Shown here: one piece after another, positions 45,947 to 54,703 of the stretch
Numbering within the stretch: position 1 is the first letter of the stretch
Layout: every line of letters starts with the position of its first letter
Assembly (NCBI GenBank): GCA_900469955.1
Contig: UBYX01000003.1
Coordinates: 372,001 to 436,000 of the forward strand
Direction: 5' to 3'
DNA length: 64,000 nt
DNA from: Hyphomicrobiales bacterium
GTDB taxonomy: Bacteria > Pseudomonadota > Alphaproteobacteria > Rhizobiales > Rhizobiaceae
Notes under the pieces: model-generated
Databases searched by the model: none
What the model saw: only the letters and a program-made list of their open reading frames with translations
What the model was told of the DNA's origin: nothing
Made by a program: the position numbers and the translations under genes

Positions 45947-46783
45947 TCAGCTAGCATGTCGTAGCGGTCTGGGCGCCGCTGGCAGCGCGCGCTTATGGGC
46001 GGTGGACCGATACGCCGTCAGTATCCGTTGGAGCGCGTTCTCTGTGATCTCCTTGCCTTCCAAAAAGTCGTCGATCTCGTCGTAGGTGACGCCATAGGCA
46101 TCTTCGTCCGGTTTGAGAGGCGCGTCGGATTCAAGATCCGCCGTCGGCACCTTGAACACGAGATTCTCTGGAGCGCCGAGATGCTGCGCGATCGCCCTTA
46201 CCCGCCGCTTGTTGAGACCCGAGAGCGGCAGGATGTCGGCAGCGCCGTCGCCGAACTTCGTGAAGAACCCCATCAGCGCCTCTGCGGCATGGTCAGTGCC
46301 GATGACGAGACCCCGTGCGCTGCCTGCAAGTGCATATTGCGCAATCATCCGCTGACGAGCCTTGATGTTTCCAAGATGGAAGTGGAGGCGCTCACCCGAG
46401 ACGAGATCGTCGGCGTCGCGCTGTACCTCGGACATCATGGCGTCGGCGGCGGGCCTGATGTCGACGGTGACCGTCCGGTCCGGGCGGATGACGTCAAGCG
46501 CCCTTCGGGCGTCGTTTTCGTCGGCCTGCTCACCGTATGGAAGCCGTACGGCGATGAATTCGGCACTGTAGCCACCGTCTCGTAGCCGCTGCACCGCCCA
46601 CTGGGCAAGCATCCCTGCGGCGAGCGAATCGACGCCTCCACTGATGCCGAGGACCAGTGCCCTCATCGATGATGCCCGCACATAATCCGCAAGAAAGGCC
46701 GAGCGGCGATCGGCTTCGACTGCTGCATCGAAGCTCTTGGCGACTGCAAGTTCCTCGATGATCCGGGCATGTTCGTCGAGCAT
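45947..46783 (-). CDS. nadE: NH3-dependent NAD+ synthetase
   Basis: 278 aa, the size of the ammonia-dependent form. It makes NAD from deamido-NAD, ammonia and ATP. PP-loop LVLGISGGVDSLAAGMLAQ near residue 43; VRLPYGEQADENDA, LGNIKARQRMIAQYALAG, GTDHAAEALMGFFTKFGDGAADILPLSGLNK and PTADLESDAPLKPDEDAYGVTYDEID all fit NadE. GGGAGGACAG before the ATG. It is separate from nadABC at 11.9-15.3 kb but in the same window, so two NAD loci are present. Confidence 0.95.
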   Translation of the reverse strand: MLDEHARIIEELAVAKSFDAAVEADRRSAFLADYVRASSMRALVLGISGGVDSLAAGMLAQWAVQRLRDGGYSAEFIAVRLPYGEQADENDARRALDVIRPDRTVTVDIRPAADAMMSEVQRDADDLVSGERLHFHLGNIKARQRMIAQYALAGSARGLVIGTDHAAEALMGFFTKFGDGAADILPLSGLNKRRVRAIAQHLGAPENLVFKVPTADLESDAPLKPDEDAYGVTYDEIDDFLEGKEITENALQRILTAYRSTAHKRALPAAPRPLRHAS

Positions 46784-47164
46784 ATCTGTCCTCCCTTGGA
46801 AATCGTGTAAGCCAAGAACGCATACCTGGCGCTCTCGTTGCGGATTTCCATGTGGAGACGTCTGTCATCGCTGATTTCGGCGGAGCGGCACGCCACGGAT
46901 AGATGAAGTCGACGAGGAAGCATCTGGATCAAGATTCGGGAAAAAATTCGCCGATTAGGTAGAAACTGCCACTACCGAAGGATCTCTACTCGTCAGCGCC
47001 GCGGTGCATCGTGTTCGAGATACAGCAGATCCTTGACGCGCTTCGTTGCTAACCATCGTGAGGATGAGCTACGTCCGTTAGTTATGGGATCTCAATGCCC
47101 AGCAGGGCTTGCAGATGTTCCTGGTCAGAACGACCGACATCCCATCAACCCAACATCAACCTGC
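46784..47164. other. Intergenic stretch, nothing recognised
   Basis: 381 bases upstream of nadE and downstream of the next minus-strand gene. It should contain the nadE promoter. No copy of the nadA palindrome is visible here. Confidence 0.4.
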
Positions 47165-47473
47165 TCAATGAATGGAGTGGCTCTGCATCCCGTAAGGGTG
47201 AATGGCCTTGAATTGGCGCACCAGGTCGGTAGCCTGCTTCATCACCTTCTCGGCATGCAGGAGATCATCCCGTGCGAGCTCATCCGCGTTGAGGCGGATA
47301 GCCTCGGCCATGTTCATCGAAAAGATTGCAAATCTCTGATTTCCTTCGACCATCGCTTCCAGCGCGGTCCTGTCGAGGATCCGGGCGATGTCTACGAAGA
47401 CCTCCTCCCGTTCTTCAATGGTCATGTTTTGTATGTTCGGCTCAAGATACATCGGGAACTCAAATGTCTTCAT
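47165..47473 (-). CDS. Hypothetical protein, 102 aa
   Basis: Predicted soluble, mostly helical, acidic in the middle (MTIEEREEVFVDIARILD), ending HPYGMQSHSIH. No domain recognised. The codon pattern and single open frame over the whole length favour a real gene. It follows the Hsp20 gene in the same direction after 70 bases and may share its transcript and heat control (inference). Confidence 0.6.
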   Translation of the reverse strand: MKTFEFPMYLEPNIQNMTIEEREEVFVDIARILDRTALEAMVEGNQRFAIFSMNMAEAIRLNADELARDDLLHAEKVMKQATDLVRQFKAIHPYGMQSHSIH

Positions 47474-47543
47474 GACTCAGCCGCCCGCCACTCTCCGCCT
47501 GTAAATCGAACGGAGAGTAGCGTCGGCCACCAATTGTTGATGA

Positions 47544-48011
47544 TCAAGCGGCCTGCTGGTCGGCCTCGAGTTGAAGGACCTGCGCTTGGCTGTCGCTCCC
47601 GATCGAGATCTTGCGGGGCTTCATCGCTTCCGGGATTTCACGCCGAAGCGAAACAGTCAGAAGACCGTTTCTGAGAGAGGCATTCTCGACGCGCACGTGA
47701 TCGGCTAGTTCAAAACGGCGCTCGAAGCCTCGGCCTGCAATGCCTCGGTGCAGGTATTCGCCCTTCAGCTCGTCGGACTTGCCACCCTTGACGACGAGAA
47801 CGTTGCGCTCCTGCGTGATGTCCAGGTCGCCTTCTCCGAATCCTGCGACCGCCATCACGATGCGGTATTCGTCCTCGCCCTGCTTGACGATGTCGTAGGG
47901 CGGCCAGGTATCGACCGCTTGAAGTCGCTGCGGGTTGTTGAGGAGATTGAACACACGGTCGAAGCCGATGCTGGACCGATAGAGGGGTGCAAAGTCGAAT
48001 TCAGTTCTCAT
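47544..48011 (-). CDS. Small heat-shock protein (Hsp20/IbpA type)
   Basis: 155 aa from the ATG at 48011; GGAGG lies 8 bases upstream, and the frame before it (to 48128) is the leader RNA. The N-terminus MRTEFDFAPLYRSSIGFDRVFNLL is typical of IbpA-class proteins of rhizobia. The alpha-crystallin domain covers about residues 35-130, with YRIVMAVAGFGEGDLDI, GIAGRGFERRFELADHV and the conserved NGLLTVSLRREIPE. It binds unfolding proteins during heat stress. Confidence 0.93.
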   Translation of the reverse strand: MRTEFDFAPLYRSSIGFDRVFNLLNNPQRLQAVDTWPPYDIVKQGEDEYRIVMAVAGFGEGDLDITQERNVLVVKGGKSDELKGEYLHRGIAGRGFERRFELADHVRVENASLRNGLLTVSLRREIPEAMKPRKISIGSDSQAQVLQLEADQQAA

Positions 48012-48110
48012 GACCAAAACCTCCGTAAAGCGAGTTGGAAAGAAACGCGGAAACCAGCGTCTCCGTTCTGCCAGCCCCTCGAAGGCGACCGGCAGACATG
48101 ATCTGGTTTC
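48012..48110 (-). ncRNA. Candidate ROSE-like RNA thermometer in the hsp20 leader
   Basis: The leader can form a stem between TCTGCC and GGCAGA (48091-48096 with 48067-48072). Next to the start codon, TCGCT (48033-48029) lies five bases before GGAGG (48024-48020), matching the U-Y-G-C-U element that pairs with the Shine-Dalgarno sequence in ROSE elements. Rhizobial hsp20 genes are the classical place for ROSE. Folding was judged by eye. Confidence 0.6.
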
Positions 48111-48249
48111 GTGAATTTTCCGATTCAAGATCCGACGCGAAAATTTTCCGAAGCCTTCGCCTCTGCCCTGTTGAACGCCGATATTTCAGGCGCGATCTCT
48201 GATGCACCTGAGAATTTTGACCACGAGTTGAAGTTTTTGGGAGACCTCC

Positions 48250-48702
48250 ATGATCATCGACAGCTTTGTCACGACAGCTGGCAGTGGCGCGAACGACGGA
48301 ATTTCCGCGCCGGATGTCCTCCGGCCGCAGGACCCCTTTGGCAGCCTAGGGACATCCTATCGGTGTCGCCCAAACATTGTCGTCTATGAGGCGGGCGATG
48401 AGCGAGAAACGATCATCAGTGAACCGCGCGGCGGGTCGCCTGCGGAGTTTGCGCTCGGTAACCGTCACATGGTCGCAGAGCGACACGCGGACTGCATCAG
48501 GCGGCTCGCGCGCGCTTCGTCTGAAATTCATCGCCCAGAGCTTGCAAGACAGCTAGATGAGATCGCCGGGTGCCTCGACCGCATGGCGTCGGAAATTGTC
48601 TCAAGCAAGCATGGAACCGAAATCCTCGCCCGCTCGGGTCGCTTGATACCAATGGTGGAACGGCTGGTCGAAAAGAGGAGAAAAATAATGGTTCTACACT
48701 GA
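48250..48702 (+). CDS. Hypothetical protein, 150 aa
   Basis: Starts at an ATG with GGGAGACC upstream. The first 60 residues are flexible and Gly/Pro-rich, and the last 80 are helical with many Arg and Glu (RHADCIRRLARASSEIHRPELARQLDEIAG). No family recognised. It lies divergent to the Hsp20 gene. Confidence 0.6.
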   Translation: MIIDSFVTTAGSGANDGISAPDVLRPQDPFGSLGTSYRCRPNIVVYEAGDERETIISEPRGGSPAEFALGNRHMVAERHADCIRRLARASSEIHRPELARQLDEIAGCLDRMASEIVSSKHGTEILARSGRLIPMVERLVEKRRKIMVLH

Positions 48703-48809
48703 GGTGGATCAGGTTGTTGCCAGCAAGGTGTCTTGGCTGGCCGCGGTGATGAATGTGACGCAGCCATGCGCTCGTTGACGCTCGACAACGTACGCCCCAT
48801 CTAGGCGAG

Positions 48810-49433
48810 ATGTCGAAGAAAATCACTGTCACCCCAGCGCATATCAAGTCTTGGACGTTGTCGCCTGCAGCTTCGTTTGGATCGGCGGTCCGGGCCAAAG
48901 GCATCCTCCTTGAGATCCGGGCGCGCCTACCGGTCGCGGCCCGCAAATCGCTAGATGTGGACGGAATGATGCTGACGCTGGCCATGACGGAAGAGCACTA
49001 TGAAGAATTCATTTCGGCGTCATCGGCTATAACCAAGGCATTGGAGGGTATTGAAGAGCTTCCGGTCATCCCGCGCGAGATACAGGATATCCTCGGGATG
49101 ACACCCAGCGAGCGGCACCGCTGGCTTGCGGATGGACGCCTTACGAGTGCCGGGACGAGAACCGTTAGGCTTGCAGGCCGCGCCCGGCAAATCACCTTCC
49201 ATGTCTTCGACCCGAAGATCGTCGAGGAGCTCCTTGACCATGGCACCGTCGACGAGTGGCGTGTTGAGGATGCCGAGGCCAAGGCGGAGAAGAGAAGGAA
49301 GGCCACATATCAGGCGAAGCTGACGCGGTTGTCGAAAAAGGGCGAGCGGCCGAAAAAAACGGATAGTGGCACAGAGGATTTCGCCGGACTTCGGGGTTGG
49401 GAGGATTTCGATACCGACGGGCTGCTGCGTTGA
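48810..49433 (+). CDS. Hypothetical protein with a possible excisionase-like HTH
   Basis: 207 aa. The centre (IPREIQDILGMTPSERHRWLADGRLTSAGTRTV, then FDPKIVEELLD) has the arrangement of MerR/excisionase-type winged helices that read DxLGVSxxTVxRWIxxGRL. The tail is Lys/Arg-rich (KAEKRRKATYQAKLTRLSKKGERPKK). The start ATG has a GGCGAG-type site. A DNA-binding role is inference. It borders the relic region that begins at 49.4 kb. Confidence 0.6.
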   Translation: MSKKITVTPAHIKSWTLSPAASFGSAVRAKGILLEIRARLPVAARKSLDVDGMMLTLAMTEEHYEEFISASSAITKALEGIEELPVIPREIQDILGMTPSERHRWLADGRLTSAGTRTVRLAGRARQITFHVFDPKIVEELLDHGTVDEWRVEDAEAKAEKRRKATYQAKLTRLSKKGERPKKTDSGTEDFAGLRGWEDFDTDGLLR

Positions 49434-49909
49434 TTAAGAGCAGATTAAGAACGTCCCTGGGGCGTGTCGATGAGTTCGATCTCTACTGCCAGAACAAAGT
49501 GCTGGACGCGCGGGAGCGTCGTGCTCCCGTGAGGCAGCTCATATGGATACTGTTCTGAAAGTTGGCGAGGGGCGGGTGCACTTCCATTTGGTCTAGTATT
49601 TCGGTGCGGAGTAGTCGCCAAGCTCCATCTCGACGCCAAGCAGCAGGTCAACACAACCTTCGCCACAAGAGAAGACCTTGTCGACCCGTCGAAACTGCTC
49701 AAGGGGCCAAGCGTTGTATCGATGATCAAGGCCGCTTCGGATTCGTTTCTCCATCAGCGCCGTCCCGCCATCGAAAAACTCGTGCGTCATCACTTGCGCT
49801 GACCAGCGAGGGATGCGACGGCTCACGAACGTTCGTCACTACGGTCCGACGAGCCCATTCCCAAACCGGTCGTGAAGGCAGACGCCTGCGCGAAGTTCGG
49901 CGCCTTCGG
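49434..49909. other. Relic-like region, no intact gene
   Basis: Frames here are broken. A plus-strand stretch at about 49617-49802 (AKLHLDAKQQVNTTFATRED..., ending IEKLVRHHLR) looks coding in composition, but stop codons lie immediately upstream of it; I do not recognise it. Confidence 0.4.
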
Positions 49910-50400
49910 TTACAAGGTGTCGATTTGAAGATCCGGCACGAACATGTCTCGCACTTTGTTCGGAGGGGGCCGGTCTCGCCCATCCCCGCCATCCGGCGAA
50001 CCATGGGCAAACTCGTCGCCGCGTTCGTTGCGATCCCAGAACTCCGTATCGCGATCCGCCAGTGCTGCAAGATCTCCTGTGGGATCGTTGAGTTGCCAGC
50101 GGAGATGAACGACTTCGCGTCGCGCTGTATCCTTCCCTGGATTGCCATCATGCTCGCGCCCAGCACGACACGGCGGTGCTTCTCGAAGAATGATGGCCAT
50201 CCGACGATGTGGCGATACCGATCTTGTGCTCCAGAGTTATAACGATGACACCCTTTGCCGACCCCGACTTCTGCCGAACGAGCACCAGTCTGGCGACGCA
50301 AAGCAGCTCTTGTCGCGAGCGTTCAAGGCCTCCGCACATGCGACGGTTGAGTAATCCCGCCCACTTCAAGCCGAGGGAGGTGGAGATCGGCCACGGCTTG
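49910..50400 (-). pseudogene. dnaE2: C-terminal relic of error-prone DNA polymerase DnaE2 (ImuC)
   Basis: Three frames together give the C-terminus of DnaE2: ARLVLVRQKSGSAKGVIVITLEHKIGI (upstream frame), FFEKHRRVVLGASMMAIQGRIQR (second frame) and REVVHLRWQLNDPTGDLAALADRD...DRPPPNKVRDMFVPDLQIDTL (third). So there are at least two frameshifts, plus a TAA after DTL where relatives continue with KxKxRNF. The rest of the gene of about 1,000 codons is missing. Intact copies sit in imuA-imuB-dnaE2 mutagenesis cassettes, common on rhizobial plasmids. Confidence 0.88.
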
Positions 50401-50633
50401 TCCATGCCACTACCCCGGTGTCGCCGCGGTCGGAGCGTGGATCATGTTCGTCGAGATGGCGAAAGGGCCCCTCCTCCGTCGGTCATGGGAAGTGTTGCTT
50501 CAAGCGGTGTGCGACATCCTTCCTGCCAGACTACTGAATTCTAAACTAACCGGCGGCCGAACAGCACAAAGCTCAAACTACACCCTCGCCATTGGAGGGC
50601 TCTGAACAATCGGGCAATGCAATCTTTAAGGGT
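50401..50633. other. Short relic/intergenic region
   Basis: No further match to DnaE2 is visible upstream of 50400 and no other gene is supported. Confidence 0.35.
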
Positions 50634-52679
50634 TCAAGATCTCGGCAATTGACCAAGATGAACGACATTCGTCAGATCGGGCGCTTCCGGCTTCGCGGCG
50701 AGAAGAGCGGCCGCAAGATCCTTTGTCCCAAACGGCTTCATGATGACAGGCCGAGAGACGGCAGCACCTGCCTCTAGCTTGTCGCTGTATCCAGTCATGA
50801 GGACGACGGGGAGCCCGGGCCTGATGCGGGCAATATCCTCGGCAAGCTCGATGCCAGACATGCCCGGCATCATGATATCGCTGATGACGGCCTCGATCCC
50901 AGCCCGGCTCTGCACCAGATTGAGTGCTTCTGCTCCGCTACGCGCTGTGATGACGTCAGCGACCAGCCCGTCCAACGTCAGGCGCGCGGATTCCAGAGAG
51001 GCCGGGGTGTCGTCCACAACCAGTACGCATCTTGGCAAATCCGGATGCGACGAGTTTTCGTCGACCGGGGTCCGAGCATTCGATTTCGGCAGCAAGAGGG
51101 TAATGGCGCTACCACGACCCGGCAGACTGGCTGCTTTTACCACGCCACCAGAGCTAGAAGCAAAACCGTGAACCTGCGTCAGCCCAAGACCCGGACCTCC
51201 GTTTGCTTTTGTCGAGAAAAACGGCTCGAACATTCGCTCCAGATCGGCAAACGCAATCCCGCTCCCCGTATCGACCACTGTTATTGCCACCACGGGGCCC
51301 TGCACCCGCTTGTCCTCAAACGACCCCTCTGGGATATTGCGGGCGCTCACAGTGACACTTCCCCCATCGGCCATGGCCTCTCGAGAGTTGGTCAACAGGT
51401 TGATCATTGCGATTTCCAGACCCACCGGGTCGGCATGGATCGCCCAGAGGTCACTAGGAAGATCGATTTCAAGCAAGATACTGTCGTTGAGCGCTTGCCT
51501 GAGCAGCGGGCTCATCTCCTCGAATTTAGCTTGAAGTTCGATGTGTTCAGCTCCCTGGTTAGATCGTCTAGCGAAGGAAAGAAGCCGACGAGTGATGGTT
51601 TTTCCTCTCGTCAGTCCTTCTCTCATATGGCCGAGAAGCCGTGTCACGCGCTCTTCGTCGTTCCTGCGTCGCTCTATCCCTTCGACGCCAGACTGGAACA
51701 CCATTAGTAAGTTGTTGAAGTCGTGAGCCGCCTGGCCCGTGAGCTTTCCAAGCGCGTCCATGCGTTGCCAGTTCGCCATGCTTTCAAGCTCCGAGGTCCG
51801 CGCTCTTAGCTCGCGGTAGAACAGGATCGCAGCCAACGCGCAAAGCAGCACGATTACAACACAGGCCGAGGAAAGCAGAAGAATGGCTTGTTTAGCCGGG
51901 CGCTCGAAGTCCGCCGAGGGTAATCCGACCCTCACCATCCATGGGGTGCCTTCCAAGGATGCACCGGCGGTCTGAAAACTGGAACCGTTAAACAAACTAA
52001 AACGCTCGCCTTCGATTGCCACAGCAAACTCTGCGGCGGGCCGTGCTTCGAGGTTGGAAGTGACCGTGGCCGCAACGAGCCTGTCTTGACTGTCGGTAAC
52101 CCAAGCGGACCAGCCTTCTGGCAGTCCGCTGTCCACAAGTATCTTAGCAACCATTTCCGGACGAATGACTGCCGATAGAACTGCCTTAGTTTGATCGTTG
52201 CGCTGGATCGGCACGCGTATGGGGAAGGCAGCCTTTCCACCGGAGCCGATCACGATATTTCCCACCAAACCGTTCCCTGATCTGACAACCCTCTCATGGC
52301 TCTCTCGGTCCACCACCTCGCGGGATGCGGATGCGGCCAGAGGCGGGAATGAAAGCACTATCTCACCTTGGGCGTTGCTGACCCTGATCTGCTCCCATTG
52401 GGGCGCTCGTGCCTTGAGGCGCCGGGCCGTTTCGGCGAAACTTGATCTTGAAACAGGAAGATCGAGGCGGGGTGACTCCGCGACGAGGGAAAGCAGCTGG
52501 ATCTGAGTATCCAGGTCACGTCGAACGGCGTTTGCGAGCAACCCCGCCCGATCCTGGACAGCGCCTATTGCCGCTTCTTGCCGCTCTTGGACAACGAACC
52601 ACCCCATCACGGTGGCCAGGATCAGCACGGGGATGAGAGCTGCGCATAGAAGAAGAAACGCAGGTCGGGCCTTGATCAA
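50634..52679 (-). CDS. Hybrid sensor histidine kinase / response regulator
   Basis: 681 aa. One transmembrane helix at residues 8-29, a periplasmic sensor of about 235 residues (Cache-like by length and position), a second helix near 270-292, then a His-kinase block with AAHDFNNLLMVFQ (phospho-acceptor His, near residue 320), INLLTNSREAM (N box), DTGSGI and GGPGLGLTQVHGF (G boxes). A receiver domain at the C-terminus has CVLVVDDTP, the phospho-Asp in AVISDIMMPGMSG, MTGYSD and the Lys in VIMKPFG. No separate response regulator gene is adjacent. Signal and target are unknown. Confidence 0.9.
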   Translation of the reverse strand: MIKARPAFLLLCAALIPVLILATVMGWFVVQERQEAAIGAVQDRAGLLANAVRRDLDTQIQLLSLVAESPRLDLPVSRSSFAETARRLKARAPQWEQIRVSNAQGEIVLSFPPLAASASREVVDRESHERVVRSGNGLVGNIVIGSGGKAAFPIRVPIQRNDQTKAVLSAVIRPEMVAKILVDSGLPEGWSAWVTDSQDRLVAATVTSNLEARPAAEFAVAIEGERFSLFNGSSFQTAGASLEGTPWMVRVGLPSADFERPAKQAILLLSSACVVIVLLCALAAILFYRELRARTSELESMANWQRMDALGKLTGQAAHDFNNLLMVFQSGVEGIERRRNDEERVTRLLGHMREGLTRGKTITRRLLSFARRSNQGAEHIELQAKFEEMSPLLRQALNDSILLEIDLPSDLWAIHADPVGLEIAMINLLTNSREAMADGGSVTVSARNIPEGSFEDKRVQGPVVAITVVDTGSGIAFADLERMFEPFFSTKANGGPGLGLTQVHGFASSSGGVVKAASLPGRGSAITLLLPKSNARTPVDENSSHPDLPRCVLVVDDTPASLESARLTLDGLVADVITARSGAEALNLVQSRAGIEAVISDIMMPGMSGIELAEDIARIRPGLPVVLMTGYSDKLEAGAAVSRPVIMKPFGTKDLAAALLAAKPEAPDLTNVVHLGQLPRS

Positions 52680-53321
52680 GAGCGAACCTCAATTTTACTG
52701 CTCGTTTATCAAACAATTATTTCAGCGGGCAAGCTGAGGGTGCAGTTTAAGCATTTCAGGCGGACGGGTCGATCTCAAAGCGCCGGCCGGCTACGGGTCA
52801 GAGCCCGCGGGCAGCGAGCTCAGCAGAAATCACTCCATATCACGTTCCCCTTGGTTCGGCGGTTCGCGCTCTTCAGTGCAATTGTGGCCGCACCTGCGAT
52901 ATCAAGAAAGTAAGGCTCTCGCGGCACTGCCCATCATCAACTATAAAGTCTTCGTCCACAAACGGCCAGCCCCTGCCGGGCGCGACCCGGGAAACCGATC
53001 GGTCTTCAACGTAGAAGACTTCATCGGACGTATGATTTCACACGACAGATTTCTCCCGTGTATGATCTTGATCATCGGAGACGAAAGCACCTGTTCAACG
53101 AGGCTAGTCGAATCCCAAGGTCTTGTAAGGGTTGAGTTAACGGCCCGCCATTTTGAATTTACAACTGCTTGAGAATTTCAATGAAATTTCCTCCCTGACC
53201 TCGTCTCGGCGTCGGATGGGAGCATATCTTCGCAGTGATGGTGTAAAGGGGTATCAAGTAGCCGGCCAGCCAAACTTTTGGACTCGTCAAAATCCTTGAT
53301 CACTTACGGAACTGTGAAGCG
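52680..53321. other. Intergenic stretch upstream of the sensor kinase, nothing recognised
   Basis: 642 bases. A 98-codon frame at 52876-53172 (+) has no recognisable relatives or ribosome site and may be chance. Reduced coding character suggests decayed sequence. Confidence 0.4.
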
Positions 53322-53933
53322 CTACTTCGATGAAAAAGCCGCGATGGTCGCCTCGCACGACTCCTTGAACCGTCGGCTCGATCCTGCAGGCCCACTTGTC
53401 TGGACGCTGACGCGAGCGCCTTCAAGCAAAAGGGATAGCGTGTCCGCCAGCAGCTCTGGATTCGACGACCCTGCTGCCTCGCACACCGCCGCCAGTCGGT
53501 TGCGCTGGGTTTTCTTGAACTCCTGGACAACCGCATGGGCTGGATGATCGCTGTCACGCAGCTCGACCGCAGCGTTCGCCAGATCGCAACCGCCGGGTTC
53601 CTGCTCCAGACGCTCCACCTGGAATTCGACCCATCGCTTCAACTGCGCGGCAGCGTCTCCTGAGAGGTCTCTCTCCAGCTCGTCCCAGATGGCTTCCGCC
53701 CGTTGCGTCACTTGGCGCAGAGCCGCACAAAGAAGCTCGTCCTTTGAACCGAATTTCCGGTAGAGCGTCATCTTGTTCGTCTGCGCCGCCTCCGCAATGG
53801 CGTCGACGCCAATCCCTCGAATTCCGTATTTCCGAAAAAGGTCTGCTGCTGACGACACGATGCGCTCACGGGGAGGAATAGCCGCCGGGGAAGAAAGATC
53901 GGTGGTCTTATCTGGAAATTCCGAACTTGACAT
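53322..53933 (-). CDS. TetR-family transcriptional regulator
   Basis: 203 aa. The TetR HTH is at residues about 22-68: RERIVSSAADLFRKYGIRGIGVDAIAEAAQTNKMTLYRKFGSKDELL. The C-terminal effector domain has VEFQVERLEQEPGGCDLANAAVELRDSDHPAH, as in a TetR subgroup often found beside oxidoreductases or efflux genes. A palindrome TTACCGGTAA lies 34 bases upstream of the start and may be its own operator. Its natural target gene may be the decayed ORF on the other side. Confidence 0.88.
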   Translation of the reverse strand: MSSSEFPDKTTDLSSPAAIPPRERIVSSAADLFRKYGIRGIGVDAIAEAAQTNKMTLYRKFGSKDELLCAALRQVTQRAEAIWDELERDLSGDAAAQLKRWVEFQVERLEQEPGGCDLANAAVELRDSDHPAHAVVQEFKKTQRNRLAAVCEAAGSSNPELLADTLSLLLEGARVSVQTSGPAGSSRRFKESCEATIAAFSSK

Positions 53934-53938
53934 GGGTG

Positions 53939-53976
53939 TGACCGGTCTGTAACATTACTCTGTGACTTACCGGTAA
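53939..53976. promoter_or_regulatory. Palindromes upstream of the tetR-type gene
   Basis: GACCGGTC at 53939-53946 and TTACCGGTAA at 53967-53976, both perfect and sharing the ACCGGT core. Typical position for TetR autoregulation. Confidence 0.55.
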
Positions 53977-54019
53977 CACCCCTCAGTAGCTCAGTCAAGG
54001 ATCACGAGAAGGATTGGAA

Positions 54020-54127
54020 ATGGCAAGACATGACGATCTGACGCTCACCGAAATCCTCTCTGACCCGATGATCCTATTACTGGCTCGCGCGGACGGTGGT
54101 CGACGGCCGAGTTTCGAGACGAGATGA
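54020..54127 (+). pseudogene. Truncated small ORF (35 aa), remnant of a short rhizobial protein
   Basis: MARHDDLTLTEILSDPMILL then LARADGG... stopping after 35 codons. The start looks like small hypothetical rhizobial proteins with LTEILSDPxIxxxMxADGV; the ending appears shifted out of frame. GGATTGG precedes the ATG. Could also be an intact mini-protein. Confidence 0.4.
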
Positions 54128-54703
54128 TCTGGGCGTCGCAAGAGCTGAAGCGTGGGCCGGGCGAACTCGCCGCCCCGGTAGCGCGGGGGTTGGCGCGAAA
54201 CGGCCGTCCCCTTGAGGCGGCGTGCTGCGCCATTTAGGATCAGAACAAGTGCGAGATCATACGTTCAGCCGAGCCGCGGATGCGATTGCTCCTCGCAAGG
54301 CAAATTCTGCGGTGTCTCCAGCAATGTCGATATGAACCTCGAAGTCAGCAATAGCGAGACGATCCTGAGGCGCCCGTCAGGCGAACGGCGCTTTGGCAGA
54401 TCGGCACCCGCAAGCGGCTGACCGACACTGTCGTTGCTTTTGTCAGCAACCTCGGTCAGCCCGTCGAGGAGGCCGAGAGCTTAACGGACACCCGCATAAA
54501 TTCCGACGCTGACATTCGTGAAGGCCGTCCTCCCTGGGGCGGACGTGGTGACTTATCGTCCATTGATTAAGGATCTTGAGTCACACTGTCGCGAGTTACG
54601 CCGTTCACGATACCTCCACGCCAACGATGGGGTCGAGGTTCTCAAGATCCAGTTACAGGGAGGAATTGCCGCCCGAACGGCTTTCTGTAACACTTGGGGC
54701 GGA
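54128..54703. other. Relic-like region, no intact gene
   Basis: 576 bases. A plus-strand segment near 54403-54540 (RKRLTDTVVAFVSNLGQPVEEAE) looks coding but has no start or end in the same frame. Nothing identifiable. Confidence 0.35.

Noticed and set aside
52876..53172. 98-codon plus-strand ORF
   Set aside because: No recognisable product, no ribosome site, and surrounding sequence looks decayed.
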